This document shows positions 54,097-63,508 of a stretch of 64,000 nt of DNA, one piece after another. Made by a program: the position numbers and the translations under genes. A model generated the notes under the pieces. The model worked only from the letters and a program-made list of their open reading frames with translations, ran no database searches and had not been told where the DNA came from. This DNA is from Allomuricauda sp. (GTDB lineage: Bacteria; Bacteroidota; Bacteroidia; Flavobacteriales; Flavobacteriaceae): contig CP051244.1 in the NCBI GenBank assembly GCA_017795045.1, positions 732,584 to 796,583 of the forward strand, given 5' to 3'. The first letter of the stretch is position 1. Each line of letters opens with the position of its first letter.

Positions 54097-54657
54097 ATGA
54101 AAAAAACTGTATTCATTCTCGCCCTTCTTGCTGGGGCCATGGTATCCGCACAATCCACATGGAAATCGGACGGGGCCCATTCCAAGGTTGGATTTGCCAT
54201 TACCCACCTTATGATTTCCGAAGTGGAAGGTCATTTCAGCGATTTTGACATTACCGCCTCGGCTTCCGATACTTTTGACAATGCTGAATTTACGGTCGAT
54301 ATTAAAACCACCAGTATCGATACAGACAACACCAACCGGGACAATCATTTGCGAAGCGATGATTTTTTTGGCGCCGAGACCCATCCCGCCATCACTTTTA
54401 AGAGCAACACCTTTGAAAAAACCGGGGACAAGACCTTTAAACTTACTGGAGACCTAACCATGCACGGCGTAACCAAAACAGTTACCCTTAATGGAAAGGT
54501 GAATGGAATTATAACCGACCAACGCAGCCAAAAGTTGAAAGCGGGGCTTAAGCTCACCGGCACCATCAACCGATTGGATTTTGGTGTGGGCGGTGAAACC
54601 GTTTCCCTTGGCAATGACGTTGACCTGACCATTAATCTGGAAATGGCCCAACAATAA
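54097..54657 (+). CDS. YceI-family periplasmic lipid-binding protein
   Basis: A 186-residue protein with a signal peptide (1-18, ending VSAQ) and one lipocalin-like YceI domain: WKSDGAHSKVGFAITHLMIS, then NRDNHLRSDDFFGAETHP, and LTMHGVTKTVTL. It binds isoprenoid chains such as quinones in other bacteria. The ATG at 54097 is chosen because the signal peptide begins there; an upstream frame from 54028 adds 23 unlikely residues. A terminator follows at once. Confidence 0.92.
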   Translation: MKKTVFILALLAGAMVSAQSTWKSDGAHSKVGFAITHLMISEVEGHFSDFDITASASDTFDNAEFTVDIKTTSIDTDNTNRDNHLRSDDFFGAETHPAITFKSNTFEKTGDKTFKLTGDLTMHGVTKTVTLNGKVNGIITDQRSQKLKAGLKLTGTINRLDFGVGGETVSLGNDVDLTINLEMAQQ

Positions 54658-54662
54658 AAAAT

Positions 54663-54692
54663 AAAAGCCACCAACTTTGGTGGCTTTTTTTA
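54663..54692 (+). terminator. Terminator after the YceI gene
   Basis: AGCCACCA and TGGTGGCT arms with a T-rich tail (TTTTTTT). After it, 54693-54923 is A/T- and CTTAACC-rich and holds no gene; probably the promoter of the following operon. Confidence 0.88.
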
Positions 54693-54923
54693 TTAAATCT
54701 TATGTATTGCTTCGTTATATATAATTCCTTTTAGCCTTAATTTCCCCTTTTTAGGTCTTTCTTAACCTTATTAACCCTTCCTTAACCCTTCTTATTTTTC
54801 CTTAATCTGTTCGCTTGCGCCATACTTCTATTTTAGCCAGCGGCATGACCCAACGACCATCATATCAATCATAAAATAGGCTCGGAGTCATTGCCTTGAC
54901 CTTTTTCCAATCAAAACTAAATA

Positions 54924-55937
54924 ATGATTCCATTAAACAACACTTCTAAACAGGGTTCCCCATTTAGGTCCAGGTTTTCTTGGCCCCATCTGCTGGTTAC
55001 CCTAACACTATTATGCATCTGGTCACCGAACCCGCTTCGGGCACAGACTCCCAGTGATGCCTTGATGATGCCCTCCAAGAACATATGCATCTTGTTTGCC
55101 TATGACATGGGCAGCTTTGATCGCTATTGGGAGGGCAGTTATCTACGGTCCAACGAGACCATTGCCACGGTAGACCGTAATACAGTATTGCCCATGGCCG
55201 CCATTGGTATTCTGGACGATCTCAACTTTTATATTGGCCTGCCCTTCATCAGCACAGAATCTTCGGAACCCAATGGAGGAAAGTTCACTGGCGCAAGGGG
55301 GTTTCAGGATATTGGCTTCGCCTTAAAATATAGGGCCATTCAAAAGACCTTGGGCAATGGGGAGCTATCCGTCTTGACCACGGCCGGATTTTCAACTCCC
55401 CTTACCAATTATCTGTCCGATTACAAACCTTATAGCATTGGTTCGGGCGCTCCGGAGTTTTCACTGCGGGCGATAAGCCAGTACCAACTGTCCAATGGAT
55501 GGTTCGTAAGAGGTTCCTTGGCCCATCTTTGGCGTGGGTATACCGAGGCCGAACGGGATTACTATTACAACAACGGCAGCTACTACACCGCTTGGATGGA
55601 TGTCCCCAACGCTTGGACCTATGAGGGTATCGTTGGAAAGTGGTTCTTTGACTACTCGTTCAAGTTGGAATTCAACTATACCGGATTGGATTCCACCAGC
55701 GGGGACGATATCAGGGCCTATAATGCCGCACAGCCTACCAATAAGGTAAAGTTTGACCGCATTGGGCTTTCGGCACAATACTATTTTAAATCCTTGAAGG
55801 GATTGGGCGTTGTGGCCTACCACAACAGGATCATTGATGGGCGGAACATGCCCAAACTCAGCAATACCGGCTTTGGTATTACCTATCAGTTCAACCCATT
55901 CAAAAAACCAATTGAAGTAACCGATGATGTACAATAA
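54924..55937 (+). CDS. Outer-membrane beta-barrel protein (MetA-pathway/transporter-like)
   Basis: A 337-residue protein with an unusually long signal (cleavage near residue 41, LRAQ) and many short amphipathic strands, ending with FGITYQFNPF. It resembles the outer-membrane transporter family annotated as a MetA-pathway phenol-degradation protein. Substrate unknown. It overlaps the PAP2 gene by 14 bp, so the two act together. Confidence 0.7.
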   Translation: MIPLNNTSKQGSPFRSRFSWPHLLVTLTLLCIWSPNPLRAQTPSDALMMPSKNICILFAYDMGSFDRYWEGSYLRSNETIATVDRNTVLPMAAIGILDDLNFYIGLPFISTESSEPNGGKFTGARGFQDIGFALKYRAIQKTLGNGELSVLTTAGFSTPLTNYLSDYKPYSIGSGAPEFSLRAISQYQLSNGWFVRGSLAHLWRGYTEAERDYYYNNGSYYTAWMDVPNAWTYEGIVGKWFFDYSFKLEFNYTGLDSTSGDDIRAYNAAQPTNKVKFDRIGLSAQYYFKSLKGLGVVAYHNRIIDGRNMPKLSNTGFGITYQFNPFKKPIEVTDDVQ

Positions 55938-57468
55938 GATATCCACCCTACTTTGGGCCATTGCTCTTGTGGTTTTGGCCTCTTGCGAGAAAGACACCCC
56001 GCGCTACCTTCCCTATGAAAGTTATGCGTATTCCGAACTTGATGAAAACGGAGGGGACTGGACCCCCGTGCTACATGATTCCGGAGCCTCGATACCCGTG
56101 GATGCGCCCGAGTCTTCCGATTCCCAAGCCTATCAAGCAGAACTGGCAGACCTGAAAGCCGATATGCAAAGCATGAGCTCGGAACAGAAAAAAGCCGTAA
56201 AGTATTGGACCAACAATCCGGCCATTCGCTGGAATGAGGTTGCCTTGGAACTCATTGCCAAGTACAATCTCATCCCCGGTCCCAATGCTGATGGCACCTA
56301 TACCCTGCCCAGTCCATCAAACCCAGAAGGGCCACCGGCCTTTCCTTTTGCGCATCCACCCTATGCATGTAGGGCATTGGCCTATATGTCCGTGGCGCAG
56401 TTTGATGGCCTCATCAGCGCATGGCATTACAAATACCAATACAACCGGCCGGCACCCTATCAACAGGATGGGGACATCGACTTTGCGTATGAGGAGAATG
56501 CCATCCCCTCCTATCCCTCGGATGGGGCGGTGATCGCAAGGGCCTCACGGAACATCCTTACAGCCATGTTTCCTTTAGAAGCGGAGTATCTGCAAGGCTT
56601 GGAAGAAGAGCATTTGGAAAGCCTCCGATTGTCCGGCGGGCATGTGATGAGCGATGTCACCGCAGGCGTGGCCATTGGCGATGTGGTCTCGGCCACTGCC
56701 TTGGCTCGGGCCTCCACCGATGGCATGAGCAAGGCGCAGACCCCAAAGGCTGTTTCCGATTCCATTAAACAGGCCGCTTATGACCGATTCGGTTGGGCCT
56801 GGGATAATTTGGAAATCCCAGTACGTCCTGTGGGGTTGACACCTCTTTTTGGAAAAGTGACCATGTGGAGCATTGACGATGTGGAAAGTGTACGCCCCAT
56901 TGCACCACCACAACTGGACTCACAGGAATTTTTGGATGATGTGGAATTGCTCAAGGACTATGCCCGCAACATGACGGACGAATATCGCAGGATTGCCAAC
57001 TTTTGGCAAGATGGACTGGGCACCTACACCCCTCCGGGACACTGGAACCGCATTGCCAACGAATTTATCGTGGATTATAGATTGAATCCTTTACAGACCA
57101 CCCGTACCTTGGCCTATATGAACATGGCCATCATGGATGCGGGAATCAGTTGTTGGGATGCCAAATACTATTACCACTATCCCAGACCCATCCAAATGAT
57201 CGAAGGGTTTGAGACCATCGCCGGAACCCCCAACTTTCCCAGCTATACCTCCGGGCACAGTGTGTTCTCGGCAGCGGGATCGGAAGTGTTGGCCTATGTT
57301 TTCCCCGAAGAAGCCGGCAAGGTAAGGGGTTGGGCCGAAGAGGCCGCCATATCTAGGGTGTACGGCGGAATCCATTGGAGCTTTGATGCCACCGTGGGCA
57401 CCGACCAAGGTCGTGAAGTGGCACAGTATACCATTGATCGCGCCATGGCCGATGGTGCGGACCAATAA
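55924..57468 (+). CDS. PAP2-type phosphatase / vanadium-haloperoxidase-like lipoprotein
   Basis: A 514-residue lipoprotein (lipobox ASC, Cys21). Two PAP2-like halves: the first has PYACRALAYMSVAQF, the second the catalytic set PRPIQM, SYTSGHSVFSAAG and RVYGGIHWSFDATVG, the three conserved phosphatase/haloperoxidase motifs. It may remove phosphate from a lipid or isoprenoid, or be a haloperoxidase; sequence alone does not decide. The first Met may be 55924 or 55927. Translationally coupled to the outer-membrane gene upstream. Confidence 0.85.
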   Translation: MMYNKISTLLWAIALVVLASCEKDTPRYLPYESYAYSELDENGGDWTPVLHDSGASIPVDAPESSDSQAYQAELADLKADMQSMSSEQKKAVKYWTNNPAIRWNEVALELIAKYNLIPGPNADGTYTLPSPSNPEGPPAFPFAHPPYACRALAYMSVAQFDGLISAWHYKYQYNRPAPYQQDGDIDFAYEENAIPSYPSDGAVIARASRNILTAMFPLEAEYLQGLEEEHLESLRLSGGHVMSDVTAGVAIGDVVSATALARASTDGMSKAQTPKAVSDSIKQAAYDRFGWAWDNLEIPVRPVGLTPLFGKVTMWSIDDVESVRPIAPPQLDSQEFLDDVELLKDYARNMTDEYRRIANFWQDGLGTYTPPGHWNRIANEFIVDYRLNPLQTTRTLAYMNMAIMDAGISCWDAKYYYHYPRPIQMIEGFETIAGTPNFPSYTSGHSVFSAAGSEVLAYVFPEEAGKVRGWAEEAAISRVYGGIHWSFDATVGTDQGREVAQYTIDRAMADGADQ

Positions 57469-57557
57469 AATGGAAGCCGTCCTGTAAGCCAAGGGGCAAT
57501 CTTCCCGACCAACAACATCAGATCAAAACAATCTGAAAAACTAGCTTTACAGGAAAG

Positions 57558-57585
57558 AGCCCGCCGATATCGGTGGGCTTTTTTA
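57558..57585. terminator. Terminator between PAP2 gene and the frameshifted gene
   Basis: AGCCCGCCG pairs with CGGTGGGCT (one G-U), followed by a T run (TTTTTT). It is 90 bp after the PAP2 stop and just beyond the end of the minus-strand frameshifted gene. Confidence 0.85.
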
Positions 57586-57598
57586 CTGCAAACACCCT

Positions 57599-58038
57599 TT
57601 AGGGTTGGGCCACACCTTGCCGCTCCACCTGCTTTATATGTATAGGATTGACATAACAATGCTGTACCAAGATGTGGAGTTGGGGGTCTGGGGCCTCAAT
57701 GGTGAACTGTAGATCCAGTTCATCGGTGTTGATCTGTAAAAAACCGCGAGCCAAGGGTCGTGCATGCCCAATGCATTGCTCTCGAACGAGAATTTAGAAG
57801 TGGGTAGCCCAAACCGAAAGGAAAACTGAAACACCAGATGGTCCAACACCTCCATTTGGGGCATCCCGGGCGATGGTGGGGCGTGGATGCGAAGTTTGGC
57901 ATTCTCCCGAACGATCCTGTTGAGCAACTTGTTTTCATTGAACAAATGGATGTCCAGATGGGAGAAGGTAATTTCTAGGGAGGTACTGGTACGCTGGTCC
58001 AAAAAATATTGGATCTCCCCCAATAGATCAATGGGCAT
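57599..58038 (-). pseudogene. Frameshifted gene of unknown function (single base missing in a T6 run)
   Basis: The first ~100 codons (MPIDLLGEIQYFLDQ start) read like protein. After LGMHDPWLAVF the frame turns into a Ser/Pro-rich, unlikely tail. Adding one T to the T6 run at about 57736-57741 restores a natural continuation (LQINTDELDLQFTIEAPDPQ) to a stop at 57599-57601, about 146 residues in all. It is either a recent frameshift, a slip-prone site or a sequencing error. No family recognised; it is divergent from the XRE genes. Confidence 0.6.
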
Positions 58039-58114
58039 AGCAAAGAGATTACGGTTCAGGGGGTTATGCGAAATATGCTTGAAGCAATATTAGAAAAAAA
58101 TATTCAATTAACAC

Positions 58115-58414
58115 ATGCATGTGGTTAATAATCTTTCAGCCATAATGCAAATTGGGGTCATGCGAAGAAAATACACCCAAGAAGAGTTACAAATCTTAAA
58201 AGATTTTGGACTACGGGTACGAGATTTAAGGGAAGCGGCCGGACTGTCCCAAGCTGCTTTGGAAACAGATGCGAAGATGTCCAAAAATCAGGTTGGGAGA
58301 ATAGAACGTGGAGAGATCAGTACTTCCATTGTCAATCTCCATCTTTTGGCACAAGCACTGGATGTACCGATAAAAGATTTTTTTGAATCACAACCCAACA
58401 CAAATGGGATTTGA
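58115..58414 (+). CDS. Small XRE-type helix-turn-helix protein, first of three
   Basis: About 80-99 residues, one HTH domain: GLRVRDLREAAGLSQAALE, then KNQVGRIERGEISTS, ending IKDFFESQ. Starts at 58145 or 58160 are equally plausible because the first 10-15 residues look non-essential. DNA-binding regulator of unknown target. First of three tandem paralogues. Confidence 0.75.
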   Translation: MHVVNNLSAIMQIGVMRRKYTQEELQILKDFGLRVRDLREAAGLSQAALETDAKMSKNQVGRIERGEISTSIVNLHLLAQALDVPIKDFFESQPNTNGI

Positions 58415-58655
58415 TGAAAGTGAGCTTGAAAGACAGGAAAACGAGTTCAAAAAACAGCTTGGTGAAAAAATCAAAAACTATAGGTCCGCTATCGGATTAT
58501 CCCAACATCAATTGGCGTTAGAGGCCAACATCAGCAGAACCCAAATCAGTAGATTGGAGAATGGGGAAATCAATACCAGTGTCATTAGTTTACTTAGAGT
58601 GGCTACGGTGCTGAACCTAGACAAGGAACAATTGTTAGATTTGTTGGAGTATTAA
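58404..58655 (+). CDS. Small XRE-type helix-turn-helix protein, second of three
   Basis: About 83 residues from ATG 58404 (MGFDESELER), one XRE domain (IKNYRSAIGLSQHQLALEAN and RTQISRLENGEINTS). It overlaps the first gene by 11 bp. The start at 58383 is an alternative. Confidence 0.75.
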   Translation: MGFDESELERQENEFKKQLGEKIKNYRSAIGLSQHQLALEANISRTQISRLENGEINTSVISLLRVATVLNLDKEQLLDLLEY

Positions 58656-58670
58656 TTATTCAAAATATAA

Positions 58671-58910
58671 ATGCTAAAAGCCAACACAAACAAGGACAAG
58701 GAAATCATGAAGTCAGTTGGTGAGAGAATCCGACAACTTCGCAATGCGAAAGGATTGTCTCAATTCCAACTTTCCATAGAAGCAGATGTCACCAAAAACC
58801 ATATTGGGAGAATTGAACGTGCAGAGCGTAACACCAGTTTGGTCACCCTCAACCGAATTGCCAATGCCTTGGGAGTTCCCTTGCACATCTTATTTTTGAA
58901 AGAGGGTTAA
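58671..58910 (+). CDS. Small XRE-type helix-turn-helix protein, third of three
   Basis: 79 residues, one XRE domain (IRQLRNAKGLSQFQLSIEAD, TKNHIGRIERAERNTS, and LGVPLHILFL). It is 15 bp after the second gene. The three share the order of helices and a similar length but differ in sequence, as old duplicates. Confidence 0.8.
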   Translation: MLKANTNKDKEIMKSVGERIRQLRNAKGLSQFQLSIEADVTKNHIGRIERAERNTSLVTLNRIANALGVPLHILFLKEG

Positions 58911-58924
58911 ATCATTACAAAAAT

Positions 58925-59197
58925 ATGGCTGACGGAAGTTTATCTCAATTCAAAGCAACTTTGGCTCGTAAAAAGGCACGAAAAGATAAAGCTCAGGGAA
59001 AATTTGATAGAAAAAAGTTAGGTTTCAAAAGCTCGGATTCTAACCAAGAATATAATTTTCCGAAACTTCCCGACCATGAATTGGAACAAGTAAAAAAGAG
59101 AATAAGGAATAAAATACGGTCTGAAAGACGAAACGAATTAATCCTAATAGGAATAATTCTTATTGGCTTCATTTGTTTTCTTGCCTTTATAAATTAA
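58925..59197 (+). CDS. Small Lys/Arg-rich protein with C-terminal membrane anchor
   Basis: 90 residues: a basic N-terminal half (ATLARKKARKDKAQGKFDRK), a helical middle, and a C-terminal membrane span (about 70-89, LILIGIILIGFICFLAF). It starts 14 bp after the third XRE gene, so it may be the effector or sensor partner of these regulators. No family recognised. Confidence 0.6.
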   Translation: MADGSLSQFKATLARKKARKDKAQGKFDRKKLGFKSSDSNQEYNFPKLPDHELEQVKKRIRNKIRSERRNELILIGIILIGFICFLAFIN

Positions 59198-59232
59198 AAG
59201 GACATTTTTAAGTTCCTCCACCCAAATTCCCT

Positions 59233-60336
59233 CTAAACCTTAAAATAGACTCTCTTCCGATCTAAGAAATAGGTGAGGTACCAAAAGATAAACAGCACGA
59301 ACAAGGCATTGATCACCATAATCATATCTTGGGGCAGGCCGATCGGGGCCAAGAGCCCTTCGGTCCAAATCTTTCCAAAGCCCTGAAACCATTGCACCCC
59401 CACGGTCTCCGCAAACAAATAGATAAAGATGGAGTTGGTGCCCACTACGGAGAATATTTTCAACCAGTTGGCCTTATAGCCTTTAACATCGATCCCCCAA
59501 TAGAACAAGGCCAATACCAGAACGGCAATACCCCCGGAGGCCAAGGTAAAGGAGGTCGTGGCAATCCTTTTGATGATCGGGGTAATGTCCAACACATCCA
59601 TGGCCAGACCCAGCACCAGAATCCCCAGTCCCCAAATGACGAATGCCTTTAGTTTTTCCTTCGCATCCCTATTGGAGAGCAACACCTGTCCGCAGACCAC
59701 ACCCCAAATGGTGTGGGCCGCCGTAGGGATAAAATTGATGAAGACCCAATAACCACTATTGGTCTTTCCCATTACCAGCATATCTACCCAAGAACCAAAA
59801 CTTTCGCCTTGGTTGTATGGGTTTTCGGGATTGTAGGCCCGGTACAATACTTCGGTCAATATTAAAAGTGCTGCGGATATGGCCAATTGAACTTTATGGG
59901 GAAGCTGCATGATGGCGTAGGCGATCAGTATGGTGAACGCCAACTGCACCAGAACATTCCAAAGTTCCCAGACCAGTTTATGGCTGTAGACACAGTGCAG
60001 CAGTACTCCAAAACTGAACAGCAGGAAACACCTTTTCAAGATATGCCGGGTCACTGCGCCCTTGTCCCCATTGGCCAGTCGTTTACGTGCTGAAAAAGGC
60101 ATGGCCACTCCCACGATGAACATGAAAAAGGGCTGGATCAAATCCCAAAACCGAAGCCCGTTCCAGGGGTGGTGGTGCAACTGGCGGGCAACCCCTTCCA
60201 ACCAAGTGCCTTCGGCCAAGGTTGAAAAATTACCGTGAAATCCGGCCGCTTCGGCAATCAATAGGAACATGGTCAACCCCCGGAATACATCCAAGGAAAA
60301 AAGACGTTGGGAAACGTTGGTGGTAGATGGCGACAT
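59233..60336 (-). CDS. DUF5009 / HGSNAT-like acyltransferase membrane protein
   Basis: About 367 residues with ~10 membrane spans. Begins MSPSTTNVSQRLFSLDVFRGL at 60336 (first 19 residues shown in part). RLFSLDVFRGLTMFLLIAE and the loop HHPWNGLRFWDLIQPFFMFIVG are the DUF5009 / heparan-alpha-glucosaminide N-acetyltransferase pattern. It may move an acyl group across the membrane onto a sugar. The frame opens 81 codons earlier, but those residues overlap the promoter of the divergent sulfatase and are not protein-like. Confidence 0.83.
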   Translation of the reverse strand: MSPSTTNVSQRLFSLDVFRGLTMFLLIAEAAGFHGNFSTLAEGTWLEGVARQLHHHPWNGLRFWDLIQPFFMFIVGVAMPFSARKRLANGDKGAVTRHILKRCFLLFSFGVLLHCVYSHKLVWELWNVLVQLAFTILIAYAIMQLPHKVQLAISAALLILTEVLYRAYNPENPYNQGESFGSWVDMLVMGKTNSGYWVFINFIPTAAHTIWGVVCGQVLLSNRDAKEKLKAFVIWGLGILVLGLAMDVLDITPIIKRIATTSFTLASGGIAVLVLALFYWGIDVKGYKANWLKIFSVVGTNSIFIYLFAETVGVQWFQGFGKIWTEGLLAPIGLPQDMIMVINALFVLFIFWYLTYFLDRKRVYFKV

Positions 60337-60475
60337 AGATGGTTGGTTGGATACTCGCCACAAGATAGCCCATTTGTTATACATCCCAATGGCACCAAAG
60401 CATGAACCGACCAAAGAAATGACTTGTGAATTGTATCTTAGTAAGGTCATCAATGAAAAATCAAACCAAACCTTC

Positions 60476-61873
60476 ATGAAGTCAACTCTCTGCATTGCTT
60501 TTGTTCTTCTGATACTTTGTATCAGTGCTTGCGATAACCCTTCTCCTACCGTGGAACGGCCTAACATATTGATCATCAATGTGGATGATATGGGCTGGAA
60601 AGATATAGGCTTTATGGGCAGCGCCTATTACGAAACCCCACATATTGATGCGCTCTCGGCCCAAGGTATGGTGTTCAACAATGGCTACGCCGGTGCATCC
60701 AACTGTGCCCCGAGCAGGGCCAGTCTTCTTACAGGACAATGGACACCCCGTCATGGCATCTATACCGTCAATTCCTCCGAGAGGGGTGCATCGAAAGACC
60801 GAAAGCTCATTCCCATCCAAAACACGACCACACTGGCTCAGACCCATACCACCTTTTCCAAAATATTGCACAAGAACGGCTATGCTACCTGCCATTCGGG
60901 CAAATGGCACATCAGCGACAGCCCCCTGGATTATGGTTTTGAACTGAACATTGGTGGCGGGCACAATGGGCATCCCAGCAGTTATTACCCGCCATATCAA
61001 AATGTTGATCTAAATACAGATAGTGATGGCTACCTTACCGATGTGATCATGGAAAAGACCCTAAAATTTGTGGACACCGTGACCCAACCCTTTCTCCTCT
61101 ATTATGCTCCTTATGCAGTACACACCCCAATACAACCCGTGGAGAGTCTACTGGAAAAATATCAGCAAAAGTCCGGCTCCAACGGACAAAGCAATGCCAA
61201 ATATGCCACCATGGTGGAGAATCTGGATAGAAATATTGGCCTGTTGATCTCAAAATTGAAGGAAAAGGGTGTTTTTGACCGTACGTTGATCATTTTTACT
61301 TCAGACAATGGCGGACTCTACGGCATTACCCAACAGCAACCGCTACGAGCAGGGAAGGGAAGTTATTATGAAGGGGGCATCCGCGTACCCTTTTTATTTG
61401 TGATGAGGGACAACATCCCTACCCATTCCAAAAGCGATGTTCCCATCACCAACTTAGACCTTTTCCCGACCCTGATGCACTATGCCGGAATCCAAGAGGG
61501 CCAAAAGGAGATGGATGGCCATGACCTCTCTCCTATTTTAGAGGGAAAAACCAGTTCATTGGACCGCGAGTTATATTGGCATTTCCCCATTTACTTGGAA
61601 GCCTACAATGCCTCAGACAATGAAAACAGGGATAGTCTGTTCCGAACGCGGCCAGGCTCCGTAATACGGAAAGGGGACTGGAAACTGCACTGTTATTTTG
61701 AAAATGACGAAATTGAACTCTTTAATCTGACAACAGATAGTAGTGAAAGGAACAATTTGGCTTCGCAGGAGCCTGAAAAAAAGGAGGAGCTGCTCAAAGC
61801 GCTAAAAACATGGTGGAAAGAAACCAAAGCACCCATTCCTACAACACTGAACCCTGAATATGAAAACAAATAA
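60476..61873 (+). CDS. Sulfatase lipoprotein (formylglycine-dependent)
   Basis: About 465 residues: lipoprotein signal (lipobox SAC, Cys19 from ATG 60476) and a sulfatase domain: ILIINVDDMGWKDIGF (metal Asp pair), SNCAPSRASLLTGQ, where the Cys of C-A-P-S-R becomes formylglycine, GKWHIS, and FTSDNGGLYG. It removes sulfate esters from glycans or small molecules outside the cytoplasm. The ATG at 60476 is chosen because the signal peptide starts there. Operon with the VOC gene 6 bp later. Confidence 0.93.
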   Translation: MKSTLCIAFVLLILCISACDNPSPTVERPNILIINVDDMGWKDIGFMGSAYYETPHIDALSAQGMVFNNGYAGASNCAPSRASLLTGQWTPRHGIYTVNSSERGASKDRKLIPIQNTTTLAQTHTTFSKILHKNGYATCHSGKWHISDSPLDYGFELNIGGGHNGHPSSYYPPYQNVDLNTDSDGYLTDVIMEKTLKFVDTVTQPFLLYYAPYAVHTPIQPVESLLEKYQQKSGSNGQSNAKYATMVENLDRNIGLLISKLKEKGVFDRTLIIFTSDNGGLYGITQQQPLRAGKGSYYEGGIRVPFLFVMRDNIPTHSKSDVPITNLDLFPTLMHYAGIQEGQKEMDGHDLSPILEGKTSSLDRELYWHFPIYLEAYNASDNENRDSLFRTRPGSVIRKGDWKLHCYFENDEIELFNLTTDSSERNNLASQEPEKKEELLKALKTWWKETKAPIPTTLNPEYENK

Positions 61874-61879
61874 GAACCT

Positions 61880-62287
61880 ATGAAACCTAGAATCAGTATG
61901 GTCTCTTTGGGGGTCGCCGACCTAGGAAAATCCATTGAATTTTATCGCGATGGGCTGGGACTGCCCATGCTCCCCTCCCCTCCTGGTGTGGCTTTTTTTA
62001 ACCTGAACGGAACTTGGCTCGGGCTTTCGGAGCGTGAAAGTTTGGCAGCCGATGCCGGTGTTCCTCCCGAAGGAAGCGGATATACGGGAATAAATTTAGC
62101 CCATAACGTAGCTTCGGAAAATGAAGTTTTGGAAGTCCTGGAACAGGCTGTCAACGCGGGTGCCGTATTGGTGAAATCTGCCCAAAGAGCAGATTGGGGC
62201 GGTTTCCATGGCTATTTTAAAGACTTGGACGGTCACCTCTGGGAAGTGGCCCACAATCCGTTTGCTTGGGTAGGTCCTGAGGATTAA
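61880..62287 (+). CDS. VOC-superfamily protein (glyoxalase-like)
   Basis: 135 residues, two beta-alpha-beta3 modules: MVSLGVADLGKSIEFYRDGLGL at the start and FKDLDGHLWEVAHNPF near the end, the signature of VOC proteins of the lactoylglutathione-lyase-like group. Enzyme or binding protein; substrate unknown. Confidence 0.9.
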   Translation: MKPRISMVSLGVADLGKSIEFYRDGLGLPMLPSPPGVAFFNLNGTWLGLSERESLAADAGVPPEGSGYTGINLAHNVASENEVLEVLEQAVNAGAVLVKSAQRADWGGFHGYFKDLDGHLWEVAHNPFAWVGPED

Positions 62288-62335
62288 GAGCAACCTTCAA
62301 GATAGTTTCTGTTCAATATCAATAGCCAATAACAC

Positions 62336-63358
62336 ATGATATCAAAAACCAACCTTCACATTTTTGCTTCTGTATTTTTGTTTCTCTTTCTTTCGTGCAA
62401 ACAGACCAAGAAAGTGCAATCGGAACAACACAATCCAGTAAACAACATTTCTCTGGAAACCGATTATAGCTATGCTACCTTGGTATCCAAAAACGGGGAA
62501 TTGGTCCTTGAACAGTACTACAACCAAAAAACCCAAGACAGTTTGTGTGATGTGCAATCCTTGACAAAGGGTATTATGGCCATTCTTGTGGGCATAGCCA
62601 TTGACAAAGGGCATCTAAAAAATGTGGATGAGCCCATTTTGAACTATTTCCCCACAGAATTTGAGTCCCTTAATTCCGATAAGCAATCCATTACCATTAG
62701 GCACTTGTTAAACCAAACTTCCGGTCTAGCATGGAAAGGTTACTTGGAGCACGAGGCTTGGCTGCAAAGTGAGGACCCCATCGGTTTTGTTTTGAACAAA
62801 CCCCTGCTACATGGCCCAGGATCAACCTACAACTACAACTCTGGCGCCACGCATTTGCTATCCGTGATCCTTAGTCGAGCTACAGGAACATCCACTTTGG
62901 CATTTGCCAATGAGGTATTGTTCGCTCCCTTGGGCATACATCCGGTAGATTGGCAAAAAAGGAACAAAGGCTATTATGATGGTAGCGGCCTAGGACTTAA
63001 AATGAGGCCCTTTGATCTTATGAAAATTGGCCAACTATTACAAAACAAGGGCAGACACAATGGGGTGCCCCTGATATCCGAAACTTGGGTGAACACCCTT
63101 TTTGATACTTCCGAAAAAAAGGCCACGGAATGGGGCCTGAAAAATTCCGTCCATGGGTTTTGCTGGTATAAAGCCACCCTTAATGGAGACACCATTGATT
63201 ACGGTATGGGGTATGGGGGCCAGTTCATTATCATGGTTCCTGCAAAAAAACTGGTCATTGTAACCACCCATAACCACGATACCCCTAACGGCATTGAACA
63301 GCAAATAAAATTCTTGAATGCCAGTCTACCAAGATTGATTGAAAAATACGGCGGATAA
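62336..63358 (+). CDS. Class C beta-lactamase-like serine hydrolase, lipoprotein
   Basis: 340 residues: lipobox LSC (Cys21), beta-lactamase-related domain with SxxK in VQSLTKGIMA, the YxN motif in GSTYNYNSGATH, and a late Gly-rich GMGYGGQF replacing KTG/HxG. These proteins are peptidases, esterases or amide hydrolases, not usually lactamases. Third gene of the sulfatase run, 48 bp after the VOC gene. Confidence 0.88.
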   Translation: MISKTNLHIFASVFLFLFLSCKQTKKVQSEQHNPVNNISLETDYSYATLVSKNGELVLEQYYNQKTQDSLCDVQSLTKGIMAILVGIAIDKGHLKNVDEPILNYFPTEFESLNSDKQSITIRHLLNQTSGLAWKGYLEHEAWLQSEDPIGFVLNKPLLHGPGSTYNYNSGATHLLSVILSRATGTSTLAFANEVLFAPLGIHPVDWQKRNKGYYDGSGLGLKMRPFDLMKIGQLLQNKGRHNGVPLISETWVNTLFDTSEKKATEWGLKNSVHGFCWYKATLNGDTIDYGMGYGGQFIIMVPAKKLVIVTTHNHDTPNGIEQQIKFLNASLPRLIEKYGG

Positions 63359-63508
63359 CACAGGTTTTCTTTTTGATGCCAAGGAATTTTCCCAACGAAA
63401 GAAATGTATTACAATATTTTGCTATCTTGTTGGTGTATATCATTTTACATCATATCCCCAAAACTCCCCCAAAGAAGTTCATCGAATCCGTACTAAAAAA
63501 TGTAAGCA

